Below, piece after piece: positions 9,180 through 18,533 of a stretch of 64,000 nucleotides of DNA. Position 1 is the stretch's first letter, and every line of letters begins with the position of its first letter. The stretch comes from Ignavibacteriota bacterium (GTDB taxonomy: Bacteria; Bacteroidota; Ignavibacteria; Tepidaquicellales; Tepidaquicellaceae): positions 1-64,000 of the forward strand of contig JACREY010000012.1 in NCBI GenBank assembly GCA_016218085.1, read 5' to 3'. The position numbers and the translations under genes are program-made. The notes beneath the pieces are model-generated. The model was given only the letters and a program-made list of their open reading frames with translations. It was not told the DNA's origin and did not search any database.

Positions 9180-9940
9180 TTTATTTTGGGAAGCTCCAGA
9201 GAAGTATCCGTTCTTTCAATGTCGCGCCAGATTGCCTGGCAGGGGAATCGGTTTTCGTAAAGCGAGCGTGAAATCATTACCGAGTCTATGCTTGGATGCT
9301 TAAGGTCAACAAGGGTCTTCAGGTGTGAATAGTTTCCTATTCCCCCTGCTGCTGTTATTTTCAGTTTTGTCGCATTGGCAATCTCCACTAATCTTTCCAG
9401 GAAAGGTCCGGAGAAATTCCCGACCCGCGTAACATCCTGGTATATGATTCTTTTTACACCGTTGCTTTCCATCAGTTTTGCAAAATCAAGAGGAGTGATA
9501 TCTGCGAAGTTAATCCATCCGTCGGTTACCACGTTGTTAAGTTTTTCGTCTATGCAGATAACAAGCTTCGAAGGTGAAAATTCGCTTGTGATTTTTGCTA
9601 CAAGGTCAGGATTTTGTATCGCCGCTGTTCCCAGCACTATTCTGTATACTCCGAGCTCTTCAATTATGTGCTTTGCCGTTTCGAAATCCCTTATGCCGCC
9701 GCCCAGCTGAACGGGTATATCCACTGACTTTACGATTTCCCGGATAATCGGATAATTGCGCATCTCGCCGGATATTGCTCCGTCAAGGTCGGTGATGTGA
9801 ATAGCTTTGAAATTTTCTTTTCTGAAGAGCCTAGCCACATTTACGGGGCTGTCGCAGTAGTAATGTGTTTCCTCTTCGAGGTCGTTTATAGACCTGACGC
9901 ATTTGCCGTCTTTAATATCTATTACAGGTATTACAAGCAT
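9176..9940 (-). CDS. hisA: HisA-type phosphoribosyl isomerase
   Basis: 254-residue TIM barrel of the HisA/HisF family. HisA isomerises ProFAR to PRFAR in histidine synthesis. The expected acid/base residues are visible: Asp8 in VIDIKDG, Asp131 in VICID, and Thr171 in QDVTRVG. Phosphate-binding glycines are in QLGGGIRD near 78-85 and TAAGGIGN near 196-203. The tail is unlike textbook HisA: after SVMISRSLYE it continues FPCQAIWRD with a charged extension. No other his gene is in the window; it is between a PorZ-like gene (4-bp gap upstream) and DUF4159 (4-bp overlap downstream). It is either an ordinary isolated hisA or a HisA homologue with another substrate. Confidence 0.87.
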   Translation of the reverse strand: MLVIPVIDIKDGKCVRSINDLEEETHYYCDSPVNVARLFRKENFKAIHITDLDGAISGEMRNYPIIREIVKSVDIPVQLGGGIRDFETAKHIIEELGVYRIVLGTAAIQNPDLVAKITSEFSPSKLVICIDEKLNNVVTDGWINFADITPLDFAKLMESNGVKRIIYQDVTRVGNFSGPFLERLVEIANATKLKITAAGGIGNYSHLKTLVDLKHPSIDSVMISRSLYENRFPCQAIWRDIERTDTSLELPKIK

Positions 9941-9944
9941 AAAT

Positions 9945-12227
9945 CTATTTTCTTATGATTGCTAATTTTCCCGCCCCGACTTTTGTTCCGTCTTTGTTGT
10001 ATGCAACAACAATGTAAATCCCGGTCGGCACGTAGTTTCCTTTTTTATCCCTGCCGTTCCACTGGTCGTCTATCTTTCCCTGCCTTGCAGTGTATTCGGC
10101 AACAACCTCACCGTTTAAGGTAATTATTTTTATAATCGAGTTTTCAACAAGCCCTTCTATCAAAAGTGTCGGGTTCTTTACCGAAGGCAGAACGTACGGA
10201 TTCGGCTTGCAGATAATCTTATCGAAGTTTTCCACGGGCTGGATTGCATTTGTCTGAACCGATGAAAGACCGTACAGCGTTCCGAAATATGCTTTTCCCG
10301 ATTTTGCGCTTACGACAATGGAGTTTATTGTATTTGATAAAAGAGGGCTGTTAGTCGTGTTAAAAGTTTCTATCAGCGTGGAGCCGTCTTCAGAAAGATG
10401 AAATACACCATTTGATTCCGTTCCAATCCATTTCTCGTTGAGCACATCCACCGCTATGGTTGTACTGCTTTCGGTGAAAGGCACTCTCAGGTTACCCGAA
10501 ATAATTCCGACCTTCTGAGGTGCGGGAGGATGAGTCGGGTCTTGCACGGCGCGAAGCGGGTCATCTATCGTAAATACTCCGTTGTTTGTCGCAATCCAGA
10601 TTACATTTTTTCTGTCAATGGTTACATAATTTATTGCCTGTACCTGAAAATCGCTTACCACATCATACTTGCCGTAAATATCATCCGTCGGGTCCAGTAT
10701 CGTTCCGTTTTCGTTGTAAAAATATAATCCTTTAGGTGAATTAAATTTGCTCAAAACCACCCACTTTGTATTGAAATTGTCTATCACCATATTTTCATAA
10801 AACGCTCCCGTGACTATCGAAGGGTCTGAATATCCCGTCCAGGCCGAATCCTCCGTTTTTGCATATATGCTTTTTCCCGAACTTGTTCTGTAAAACGCTG
10901 CCCATAAAATTCCGCTGTTGTCGTAAGCCAGCCCGCTTGGAACGCAGAATGTATTTCCCCCCGGAATACCCGGAAGGTTTGTATTGAAAGCGTTATAAAG
11001 CCTAACACCCGTATCTGCAATGTTTGCAAGTCCGTTTCCGAAATTCAGCGCCCAGACAGTATTGTTGCCGCAAAACATAATCCTGAAATTATTCGAGTTT
11101 CCGAGTGCGGGATAATATTGGTTTGTGTAAGTAGTCCAGCCGGTACCGTCGAATTTGTAAAAACCCCCGTCGCCAAGTCCGCTTGCACCCCATATGTTTC
11201 CGTTGTGGTCTTCGGCAACAGAGTTAAACGAGCTCCTGTTCGGACAGTTCGGTGCTACATAATTTCCCGAATTGTACAATCCCTTCTCGTAAATTCCAAG
11301 CAGGGGGTTCTGGTTCTTGTCCTGCGAAACCACATTGCAGTTATCGGATATGTTGTAATCAAATACAACGGAAAGGTTGCTCTTCGATGCATAAAAAGCT
11401 TTATTGTCGGCAATAAAGTAAAGCCTGTCGCTGATTGCAGCAATGCTTTTTACGGGTACGCTGTCATAAACATTGTTCGGATACAGGTTCCAGCCGCTCC
11501 CGTCGAAATACATAAATCCAGTGCCCGAGCCTGCAAAAATTTTATTGTCGAATGCCCTGATAGATTTTACATTTCCGTTCAGCCTTAGCCCGGAGTAATT
11601 TGTCCAGGACGCAGGACTGTTAAGGTTTGAAGTTACATAGTTGGCATAAGCCACGCCTGAGGCGGTTGCCGCATATATATAGTTATTCAGCAGGGTAATG
11701 TCGGTGACTTTGGTTTTCAGGTTAAAGCTCCCCAGCTGGTAATAAGGGGCGTCTATGAAATTCAGAGTCGTTGTAGAGATTTTAATAATGCCGAATCCTG
11801 TTGCTACGAATACGTTGCCGTTATAAAACACAAACCCGTTTACACTCTTATCGTTTTCCGTAGAGTTTTTTATATCGAAAAGATATTTGAATGAAGAGTT
11901 ATTAAAATCCAGGATGCAAATTGAGCCGTCCAAAGCGCCTATCCAGAGCCGGTCTGAATTATCCACCGCAAGTGCCGTGATGTTGTTATTTATCAGACCT
12001 TCTATGTTTGTGTATTTTTTTAAAATTGAATTATTGTTCAGGTCAACCACGAATAATCCGCCCGTCGTGCCGCAGTATGCAATCTGGCTGATTCTGTCAG
12101 AAGCTATGCATGTAACGTTTTTTAAATCCGTGTAATTATTCCATTTCTTTTGCGCAAATGTGAAGTTTGCAAAAAATAGGAATACCGCTAAAAGAATAAC
12201 GGTGATGACACTGCCTGGTTTTCTCAT
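9945..12227 (-). CDS. PorZ-like secreted beta-propeller protein
   Basis: 760 residues. An N-terminal signal peptide (MRKPGSVITVILLAVFLFFANFTFAQ) precedes WNNYTDLKNVTCIA and many ~40-residue propeller blades of the two-component-regulator type (repeated NITALAVDNSDRLWIGALDG-like units). The C-terminus, from about residue 670, is a FlgD-like/type IX sorting Ig fold (KPNPYV, then WNGRDKKGNYVPTGIYI). Length, propeller and C-terminal fold match PorZ, the T9SS surface component that works with the PorU sortase; a generic propeller cargo protein would look similar. First gene of the operon with hisA and DUF4159. Domain calls are strong, the PorZ identity is a hypothesis. Confidence 0.75.
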   Translation of the reverse strand: MRKPGSVITVILLAVFLFFANFTFAQKKWNNYTDLKNVTCIASDRISQIAYCGTTGGLFVVDLNNNSILKKYTNIEGLINNNITALAVDNSDRLWIGALDGSICILDFNNSSFKYLFDIKNSTENDKSVNGFVFYNGNVFVATGFGIIKISTTTLNFIDAPYYQLGSFNLKTKVTDITLLNNYIYAATASGVAYANYVTSNLNSPASWTNYSGLRLNGNVKSIRAFDNKIFAGSGTGFMYFDGSGWNLYPNNVYDSVPVKSIAAISDRLYFIADNKAFYASKSNLSVVFDYNISDNCNVVSQDKNQNPLLGIYEKGLYNSGNYVAPNCPNRSSFNSVAEDHNGNIWGASGLGDGGFYKFDGTGWTTYTNQYYPALGNSNNFRIMFCGNNTVWALNFGNGLANIADTGVRLYNAFNTNLPGIPGGNTFCVPSGLAYDNSGILWAAFYRTSSGKSIYAKTEDSAWTGYSDPSIVTGAFYENMVIDNFNTKWVVLSKFNSPKGLYFYNENGTILDPTDDIYGKYDVVSDFQVQAINYVTIDRKNVIWIATNNGVFTIDDPLRAVQDPTHPPAPQKVGIISGNLRVPFTESSTTIAVDVLNEKWIGTESNGVFHLSEDGSTLIETFNTTNSPLLSNTINSIVVSAKSGKAYFGTLYGLSSVQTNAIQPVENFDKIICKPNPYVLPSVKNPTLLIEGLVENSIIKIITLNGEVVAEYTARQGKIDDQWNGRDKKGNYVPTGIYIVVAYNKDGTKVGAGKLAIIRK

Positions 12228-12394
12228 TGTATATGATTTTATTTCCGAAAAAATGTAGAGAATAATCGATAGTTCACATAATTATTGTAACAATATGAAT
12301 TTTTTTATTTATAAAGTCAATTACTTTGTAAAGTGTCGAAAGCCCCGCTCCCGACGGATAAAATACATTGTAAACGGTAATTTAAACTGTAAAT

Positions 12395-13618
12395 TTAATC
12401 TTTATTGACCTGAATTTTGATTATTTGAGTGAAGACGTAAAGAATTACGGCAAAAAGCAGCGGATAAACCAGCGCTGTGTATCTTGCCACCGCCGCCGCA
12501 AGCGATATGCCGCCTATATATATCAGAGAAAACAATATCATAAACGAATATTCGAACGGAAATTTTTTCCTTTGCTTTATTAATATGCCGATTGATATAA
12601 AAAGAAATGAAAACAAAAACATATTCGGCAGGACGTAAAAATATACATCGGGCTTTTGCAAAGAATATGAAAACGGAAAATTGAACATCAGCCGCCCAAG
12701 CCCAGTAAACCAGTTATAAAAAAATTTCTTCGGATTGTTTTTCAGGTGCTCGATGCCAAGCTCTTTAAACTTTTCGTCTTTCTCGATTGCCTTCATATTC
12801 TTTGTCTGCTCCAGTGCGTCCTTGTGATTTTGCATTGCCTGCGGATTGTCGAGGTAGATATTGTAACCGAACCAGTCTCCGTATTCACCCGCGAACGGTG
12901 TTGTCGAGTGGTAAATATTAACCCCGCCCCTATTCGACCAGAAGAATACTTTTCCCGTTATGCTGTATGTGTAAAACAGATACGGCAGGCAGAAAGTAAA
13001 AGCAATCAATAGTGTGATGATTGATGTTTTTGCTTTCTCTTTGTGCTTTGTGAAAATTAAAAATATTCCAAGCAGAATTATGCACGCGGCAATCGTGTAT
13101 CCGAAAATCGCCTTCGTCAGCGCCAGGTAAGCCATTGCGGCGGCGAGCAGAAAAACCTGTTTATAGCTTTTGTTCCTGTAAACCTGTATTGAATAATAAA
13201 ATATCACGCACATAAGGAAGCAGGAAAGCGCCTCGCTGTTTGCATAAGCCATCTGCCTGATGTAAGGCGGCCACAAGCCAAGTATGAATGTGAATATTAC
13301 GGATTTCTTTTCATCGAGAAAAGAGCTGATGATTTTAAAAAATAAAATCATTCCCGCAAAAAAGAAAGCCGTATTGAACAGTTTCATAGCAATTGCAGGC
13401 AGGTGAATAATTTTGAACAGCGCAAGCAAAAGCGGATAGCCCGGCTCCCACCAGATATTTACATCATTGCTTTCAGTGTAAAATCCGTGTGTGATGTTGT
13501 TTGCATAATATTCATATCCCGCCTCATCACCGATGAAATTATTGCTTGCAAATACAAGAATAATTATTATGTATAATACAGGAAGAACATATAATATTGG
13601 CGGAAATTTCCGGTTCAT
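12395..13618 (-). CDS. Polytopic GT-C-type glycosyltransferase (PMT/ArnT-like)
   Basis: 407 residues with about ten to eleven hydrophobic segments. The first periplasmic loop carries IGDEAGYEYYANNI near 28-41; GT-C enzymes of the GT39/ArnT/PMT group have an acidic metal- or lipid-binding site at that place. A second marker is WWEPGYPLLLALF near 55-67, typical of the ArnT-like superfamily. These enzymes transfer sugars from polyprenyl-phosphate donors on the outer face of the inner membrane. The polyprenyl-phosphate GT2 encoded at 14379 could make its donor, although the two are separated by the repeat field and are divergently oriented. The acceptor is unknown. Confidence 0.8.
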   Translation of the reverse strand: MNRKFPPILYVLPVLYIIIILVFASNNFIGDEAGYEYYANNITHGFYTESNDVNIWWEPGYPLLLALFKIIHLPAIAMKLFNTAFFFAGMILFFKIISSFLDEKKSVIFTFILGLWPPYIRQMAYANSEALSCFLMCVIFYYSIQVYRNKSYKQVFLLAAAMAYLALTKAIFGYTIAACIILLGIFLIFTKHKEKAKTSIITLLIAFTFCLPYLFYTYSITGKVFFWSNRGGVNIYHSTTPFAGEYGDWFGYNIYLDNPQAMQNHKDALEQTKNMKAIEKDEKFKELGIEHLKNNPKKFFYNWFTGLGRLMFNFPFSYSLQKPDVYFYVLPNMFLFSFLFISIGILIKQRKKFPFEYSFMILFSLIYIGGISLAAAVARYTALVYPLLFAVILYVFTQIIKIQVNKD

Positions 13619-13737
13619 TGTAAAATAAATAGTTTAACAATAATAATACCGCTGAAAAATATTTGCAATGTCAATAAAAAAGTACGTTTGCAGATTTTAA
13701 AACCCGCAGGGTGGTTTTGTCTAACGCTCTTTCCCCT

Positions 13738-13762
13738 CGTTCCCAACGTTCCGTTGGTAACG
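13738..13762. repeat. REP-like hairpin, copy E
   Basis: Arms CGTTCCCAAC and GTTGGTAACG around a GTTCC centre. It has the same arms as the hairpins next to the transposase at 1784, 11 kb away, with one arm base changed. Confidence 0.8.
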
Positions 13763-13785
13763 CATACTGCGCTCTTGCTCTTCAA

Positions 13786-13923
13786 TGTAGCCCACGGCTT
13801 CAGCCGTGGGAAAGAAAAATCGAAACAAAACAAAAACCGTTTCAACGGTTTATAGATGGTAAACCATTGAAATGGTTTGGTGTGTTTTCGTATCCCTATC
13901 CATGGCTGAAGCCATGGGCTACA
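13786..13923. repeat. Composite element with inverted hairpin ends
   Basis: A 138-bp unit that starts TGTAGCCCA and ends TGGGCTACA. Each end is a hairpin: CCCACGGCT-tc-AGCCGTGGG at the left and CCATGGCT-ga-AGCCATGG at the right. Two more hairpins lie inside: AACCGT-ttca-ACGGTT and AAACCATT-ga-AATGGTTT. Two palindromes in opposite orientation with a spacer is the layout of a BIME. Confidence 0.85.
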
Positions 13924-14378
13924 AATAAGAACATAAAAACCCGCGGAGCGGGTTTCCTGTTAATAGAAAAAATAAAACAGAAAAGAACAACCCCGTAGGT
14001 CTCGGACTCGCCGTGGCGAGGGTTGCCCCAAAACGTAACAGGAAACCCCTACGGGGTTTTATATCGTCTGACTCAACTTCTATTAACAGGAAACTCCTAC
14101 GGAGTTTCTGTTCTCGTTACAAGGTTTATAATCCAATTTGCTCAATAGCCACTAGCTTTGCGCTCTTTGCATCTCGAAGATCCGCCTGGGTGGACGCCGT
14201 GGTGGATAGCTGACGGATAAAAAGATATTGGGATTGCAAATTTTACAAATTTTATAAATCTTAAGAATCTTATGAATCTTTAAATCCATTTGATTTTCAA
14301 TATAAGTTAAATAATGAAATTACTATATTATTAGGTTTGATGCGATAAAACGGTAAAAAACGATAAATTTATAAGAAA

Positions 14379-15446
14379 ATGCCGAACCCGGAAGAAAAAA
14401 ACAAGAAGTTCAAACGCAGATTCTTCTATAAAAAGAAAATGCGCAACCGCGACGGATTCAAGGACAGACAGGGAGAATCCGAATCCGACTATCAGGAACT
14501 GAGAAAGCTTATTCCCGCCGAGCAGATGCTCTCGGTTGTGATTCCGCTTTACAACGAAGATGAATCGCTTATGGAGCTTTCACTCGCTTTGAAGAAAGTT
14601 TTCGATGGACTCAGGTGCAACTATGAAGTGATTTTCATTGATGACGGCAGTACAGACGGCTCATTCGAAAAACTGAAAGAGATTAACAAGCGCAACAGCC
14701 GCTATCACTGCATCAAACTGCGAAGAAATTACGGTAAGTCAGCCGCGCTCTCAATAGGATTCAGGGAAGCAAAAGGCGACTTTGTGATTACTATGGACGC
14801 TGACCTTCAGGATGACCCGAATGAAATTCCCGATTTAATCAAAGTACTGAACTCGGGCTATGACCTGGTTTCGGGATGGAAAAAAGTGAGATACGACCCG
14901 TTTATAAAACGCCACACATCAAAAATATTTAATTACTTTACTTCAAAAGTATCGGGAGTCAGGCTTCACGATTTCAACTGCGGGCTGAAAGCTTACAGAA
15001 AAGACGTTATCAAATCTGTAAAGGTTTATGGTGAAATGCACCGCTACATCCCGGCACTTGCGCACCTGATGGGGTTCAAGGTTACGGAAAAAGTCGTAAA
15101 GCATCACGCGAGGAAATTCGGAGTGACGAAGTTCGGCGCCAACAGGTTCCTTAACGGTTTCTTCGATTTGCTTACTGTTGCATTCACGAATAAATTTATA
15201 AAAAAACCTCTTCATCTTTTTGGCACTCTCGGGATATTATTTTCGATGCTCGGATTCGGAGTTACGCTCTATCTAACGATTCTGAAATTCTTCGGGAATG
15301 AATCCATCAGCAACCGTCCGCTCTTCCTTGTCGGAATATTGATGATTATAGTCGGATTCCAGTCGTTCTCTCTCGGACTGATTGCGGAAATGATTACAAA
15401 ATCGAGCCACAGGGATGATGATGTTTTTATTGAAACAACTTTATAA
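14379..15446 (+). CDS. Polyprenyl-phosphate glycosyltransferase (GT2, DPM1/GtrB-like)
   Basis: 355 residues. After a very basic ~48-residue N-terminal extension (Lys/Arg-rich) comes a GT-A domain: VVIPLYNEDESL near 53, DDGSTDG near 88 and DADLQDDP near 140, the last holding the metal-binding Asp. Two transmembrane helices follow near 265-345, the layout of GtrB/ArnC-type enzymes, which transfer a sugar from UDP or GDP to undecaprenyl phosphate. It starts an operon with lpxA 21 bp downstream, which points to outer-membrane glycolipid assembly. The basic extension is unusual and could bind the membrane surface. The sugar cannot be deduced. Confidence 0.9.
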   Translation: MPNPEEKNKKFKRRFFYKKKMRNRDGFKDRQGESESDYQELRKLIPAEQMLSVVIPLYNEDESLMELSLALKKVFDGLRCNYEVIFIDDGSTDGSFEKLKEINKRNSRYHCIKLRRNYGKSAALSIGFREAKGDFVITMDADLQDDPNEIPDLIKVLNSGYDLVSGWKKVRYDPFIKRHTSKIFNYFTSKVSGVRLHDFNCGLKAYRKDVIKSVKVYGEMHRYIPALAHLMGFKVTEKVVKHHARKFGVTKFGANRFLNGFFDLLTVAFTNKFIKKPLHLFGTLGILFSMLGFGVTLYLTILKFFGNESISNRPLFLVGILMIIVGFQSFSLGLIAEMITKSSHRDDDVFIETTL

Positions 15447-15467
15447 CATTTTAATACACATTTCAGG

Positions 15468-16226
15468 TTGAACACAGTCAGCAAAAAAGCTAAAATCGGG
15501 AATAATGTTATTATCGGGGATTACACTGTAATAAAAGACGATGTAGTAATCGGCGATAATGTTGATATCAGCTCGAACGTATTAATCGATAACGGAGCAA
15601 GAATTTCTTCGGGCGTAAAGCTTCATCACGGCGCAGTGATATCGAGCATTCCGCAGGATTTGAAATTCAGGGGCGAAGTAACCACTCTGGAAATCGGCGA
15701 AGGCACCGTAGTCCGCGAATATGCAACCCTTAACCGCGGCACGTCTTACAGCAATAAAACAATAATCGGAAAGAACTGCCTGATAATGGCTTATGCGCAC
15801 GTTGCGCACGACTGCATTCTCGGCGACCACGTAATAATGGCAAACAGTGCGAACCTTGGCGGACACGTGGAAATCGGTGACTGGGCTGTAATCGGCGGTA
15901 TGACCGGAGTGCACCAGTTCAGTAAAATCGGAAAACACGTTATCATTGCCACAAATTCAAGAGTCTCGAAAGACGTTCCCCCTTATATCACTGCGGGAAA
16001 CCAGCCGCTGAAATTCGAAGGACTGAATTTAATCGGTTTACGCAGAAGAGGATTCACAAACGGACAGATAAATTCTATAGATTCGGTCTATAACACGCTT
16101 TATAAATCGGGTAAGAACATCACTCAGGCACTGGAAGAACTTAAAAAACAAAAAAACCTTACAGAAGAAGCAAAAGTAATAGTTGAGTTTGTAAGCGCAA
16201 GCACAAGAGGAATAATTCAGGATTAA
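15468..16226 (+). CDS. lpxA: UDP-GlcNAc acyltransferase LpxA
   Basis: 252 residues, close to the 255-265 of the family. LpxA adds the first acyl chain to UDP-GlcNAc in lipid A synthesis. The N-terminal two thirds are left-handed beta-helix hexapeptide repeats (I-G-x-x-x-x). AYAHVAHDC carries His114, equivalent to the catalytic His125 of E. coli. QPLKFEGLNLIGLRRRGF is the family-specific block leading to the helical C-terminus. The start is a TTG; no better ATG is available. Downstream is the CYTH gene with a 2-bp gap. Its presence shows a lipid A-bearing outer membrane. Confidence 0.96.
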   Translation: MNTVSKKAKIGNNVIIGDYTVIKDDVVIGDNVDISSNVLIDNGARISSGVKLHHGAVISSIPQDLKFRGEVTTLEIGEGTVVREYATLNRGTSYSNKTIIGKNCLIMAYAHVAHDCILGDHVIMANSANLGGHVEIGDWAVIGGMTGVHQFSKIGKHVIIATNSRVSKDVPPYITAGNQPLKFEGLNLIGLRRRGFTNGQINSIDSVYNTLYKSGKNITQALEELKKQKNLTEEAKVIVEFVSASTRGIIQD

Positions 16227-16228
16227 CA

Positions 16229-16756
16229 ATGAGAAAAAATTACGAATTGAAAGTAAGACTGCATAACTACGACGTTGCAAAGTGGAAAGCTATAAGCTAT
16301 GTAAGAAAATTCAAAGACAAACAGCACAATCTCGAAAAACAGAAAGATATATATTATTACAAGGTAGGCGGACAGCGCCTGAAATTAAGGATTATAAACG
16401 GTAAGACCGGGCACCTCGTCTATTACGACAGAAAAGACCATACAGAAAAGCGCGTATCAAAATATTTATTATCCGATACGGGCAGCCCCCAGGAGCTGGA
16501 TAAGATATTAAGAAAGTTTTTCAAGGTACAGCTCATTGTCGATAAAACCCGCGAAATATTCACGGCGAAAAATCTCCGTATCCATCTCGACAGGATTAAA
16601 GGTGTAGGAATATTTCTCGAGTTCGAAATAATTTATGACTCGCTCGGCGATGCAAAAGATTTGATGCAGGATTTGATGAAACATTTTCAATTTAAAAAAT
16701 CGGATTTCATAAAAGAATCTTATTCCGATTTAGTCTTAAAGAAAAAAACAAAATAA
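16229..16756 (+). CDS. CYTH-domain protein (class IV adenylate cyclase-like)
   Basis: 175 residues, one CYTH (triphosphate tunnel) domain. Members bind triphosphates or polyphosphate in an eight-strand tunnel lined with basic and acidic residues. The N-terminal signature is NYELKVRL, the N-x-E-x-K form used by the CyaB/class IV subgroup instead of E-x-E-x-K. The following blocks LKLRII, LVYYDRKD and IHLDRIKGVGIFLEFE supply the Arg/Lys/Glu strands. The substrate could be ATP, thiamine triphosphate or tripolyphosphate. It is tightly packed between lpxA and panB. Confidence 0.83.
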   Translation: MRKNYELKVRLHNYDVAKWKAISYVRKFKDKQHNLEKQKDIYYYKVGGQRLKLRIINGKTGHLVYYDRKDHTEKRVSKYLLSDTGSPQELDKILRKFFKVQLIVDKTREIFTAKNLRIHLDRIKGVGIFLEFEIIYDSLGDAKDLMQDLMKHFQFKKSDFIKESYSDLVLKKKTK

Positions 16757-16757
16757 T

Positions 16758-17582
16758 ATGCCATCAACAGTCAGACAGGACGAATTCAGGCACATAACAA
16801 CCAAAGTGCTATACATGATGAAACAAACGGGCGAGAAAATCACGATGCTCACCGCATACGATTATCTCACCGGGAAATTTCTGGATGCTGCGGGAATAGA
16901 GCTTATACTCGTCGGAGATTCGCTCAGCAACGTGATTCAGGGAAATGAAACTACCCTGCCCGTAACCCTCGACCAGATGATTTACCATACTAAGATTGTA
17001 AAAAAAGCAGTCGAGCGTGCAATGGTGGTTGCCGATATGACATTTATGAGCTATCAGGTCGGCGTGAACGAAGCCGTGCAGAACTGCGGACGCGTGATGA
17101 AGGAAACCGGTTGTGATGCAGTAAAAATGGAGGGCGGAAAGTATCTCTCCGAAACCATTAAACGCCTTGTTGAAATCGGCATACCCGTGATGGGTCACCT
17201 CGGACTTACTCCCCAGTCAATCAATAAATTCGGAAGCTACAAAACCCGCGGAACTGATAAAGACGAAGCTCAGCAGATATTCGAAGATGCTCTCGCACTC
17301 GAGCAGGCGGGGTGTTTTTCCATCGTGCTTGAAAAAATTCCGTCTTCACTCGGAAAGAAAGTTTCCAAAGCATTGAAAATACCTACTATCGGAATCGGCG
17401 CTGGACCTTATTGCGACGGTCAGGTGCTTGTTACTCACGATATGCTCGGAATGATAGAAGAGTTCAAGCCCCGCTTCGTCAGGAAATATATGAACCTCGC
17501 CGCCGATATGAAAGACGCATTCAGAAGATACATAAAAGACGTAAAGGAAGATAAATTTCCCGTAAAGGACGAGAGCTACTGA
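16758..17582 (+). CDS. panB: 3-methyl-2-oxobutanoate hydroxymethyltransferase
   Basis: 274 residues, full length. PanB makes ketopantoate from ketoisovalerate and methylene-THF in pantothenate/CoA synthesis. Family blocks are clear: KITMLTAYDYLTGKFLD near 26-42, LVGDSLSNVIQGNETTLPVTL near 52-72, VVADMTFMSY, VKMEGG, VMGHLGLTPQS near 150, and IPTIGIGAGPYCDGQVLV near 210-227. Metal ligands Asp in GDS and Asp in ADM and the catalytic Glu in VLEKIP are present. It follows the CYTH gene by one base. Confidence 0.97.
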   Translation: MPSTVRQDEFRHITTKVLYMMKQTGEKITMLTAYDYLTGKFLDAAGIELILVGDSLSNVIQGNETTLPVTLDQMIYHTKIVKKAVERAMVVADMTFMSYQVGVNEAVQNCGRVMKETGCDAVKMEGGKYLSETIKRLVEIGIPVMGHLGLTPQSINKFGSYKTRGTDKDEAQQIFEDALALEQAGCFSIVLEKIPSSLGKKVSKALKIPTIGIGAGPYCDGQVLVTHDMLGMIEEFKPRFVRKYMNLAADMKDAFRRYIKDVKEDKFPVKDESY

Positions 17583-17672
17583 TTAATTTTTTAAGATTTG
17601 TAAGATTCAAAAAATTTAATTATTTTCTTCTAATTACAATTTTCTTTTTTCTATTTTCCTTTTTCACGAACT

Positions 17673-18506
17673 ATGGATTTACTTGACCGTACACTTTTTC
17701 ACATCGGGGACTCTTCCGTAACATTTCTCTCGCTTATTGCATTCGGTGTGATTCTCATTGTTACTGTAATCGTATCGCTCGGACTGAAGAAGCTTCTGCT
17801 GAAAAGGGTTTTTCCTAAGCATAACATTTCAGAGGGAATAGCAAAGGCGTATTCGAGCATAATCTATTATGTGATTTTTATTACCGGATTTCTGATTGCG
17901 CTTAATTCGGCAGGCATCAACATCTCCATTCTCTTCGCAGGCGGCGCGGCACTTCTGGTGGGAATTGGTTTCGGCATACAGAACATCACGAATAATTTTA
18001 TCAGCGGTATAATCCTTCTCTTCGAAAGACCGATTAAGGAAGGGGACTTCATCGAAGTTGACGGAATACTCGGGACCGTGGTTTCCATCTCCGCAAGAAG
18101 CACAAAAGTTCGCACGAATTCAGACGTGATGATAATCGTGCCGAATTCAAAATTCCTCGAAAACAAAATAATTAACCGCAGCTACATCGAGCATACTCAG
18201 ATAGACGTGCCATTGAACATTGCATTCGATACAAAACTGGAAAAAATAACTCCCATACTCACAAGAATTGCGCTCGAACACCCGAAAGTACTGAAAGAAC
18301 CCGCTCCCGCAGTAAGCGTTTCCGACATAGAGGAAAATTTTATCAAAGTCAGGCTGTGGGTAACCATTTCGGAGAATAAGCTGTTCGGAGTTATCAGGTC
18401 TGATTTATACAAGCGCATACTGGAAGAATTTGCAAAGGAAGGAATAGAATTCCCCGTGGCAAGAAGGGAAGTGAGAACCGTGTCAGGAAGCGCAGATAGC
18501 GATTAG
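17673..18506 (+). CDS. mscS: Small-conductance mechanosensitive channel (MscS family)
   Basis: 277 residues, about E. coli MscS size. Three predicted TM helices: 16-37, 61-83 and the pore helix near 86-118. The pore helix contains AGGAALLVGIGFGIQN with the small-residue spacing needed for packing, and is followed by FISGIILLFERPIKEGDFIEVDG, the canonical start of the cytoplasmic beta domain. STKVRTNSDVMIIVPNSKFLEN is the next conserved block. It releases solutes during hypo-osmotic shock. It is 90 bp after panB in the same direction. Confidence 0.94.
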   Translation: MDLLDRTLFHIGDSSVTFLSLIAFGVILIVTVIVSLGLKKLLLKRVFPKHNISEGIAKAYSSIIYYVIFITGFLIALNSAGINISILFAGGAALLVGIGFGIQNITNNFISGIILLFERPIKEGDFIEVDGILGTVVSISARSTKVRTNSDVMIIVPNSKFLENKIINRSYIEHTQIDVPLNIAFDTKLEKITPILTRIALEHPKVLKEPAPAVSVSDIEENFIKVRLWVTISENKLFGVIRSDLYKRILEEFAKEGIEFPVARREVRTVSGSADSD

Positions 18507-18533
18507 GTCTTTTTTAAATTTTAATCTGAAATT

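Larger units (their letters stand above)
13619..14378. repeat. 760-bp field of hairpin repeats, no gene
   Basis: No convincing coding sequence. It is packed with small palindromes: a REP-like hairpin at 13738, the inverted pair bracketing 13786-13923, AAACCCGC/GCGGGTTT at 13938, CTCGCCGTGGCGAG near 14007, AAACCCC/GGGGTTT near 14044, AAACTCC/GGAGTTT near 14090, and a TGCGCTCTTTGCAT-headed cassette near 14159. The last ~130 bp are AT-rich and should carry the promoter of the GT2-lpxA operon. The 66- and 95-codon ORFs here run through the hairpins and are not genes. Confidence 0.85.

Noticed and set aside
13711-14213. 95- and 66-codon ORFs
   Set aside because: Both are made of hairpin repeats and have no recognisable protein features.
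13619-14378. tRNA or small RNA gene
   Set aside because: No cloverleaf or anticodon loop could be drawn; the hairpins are separate palindromes.
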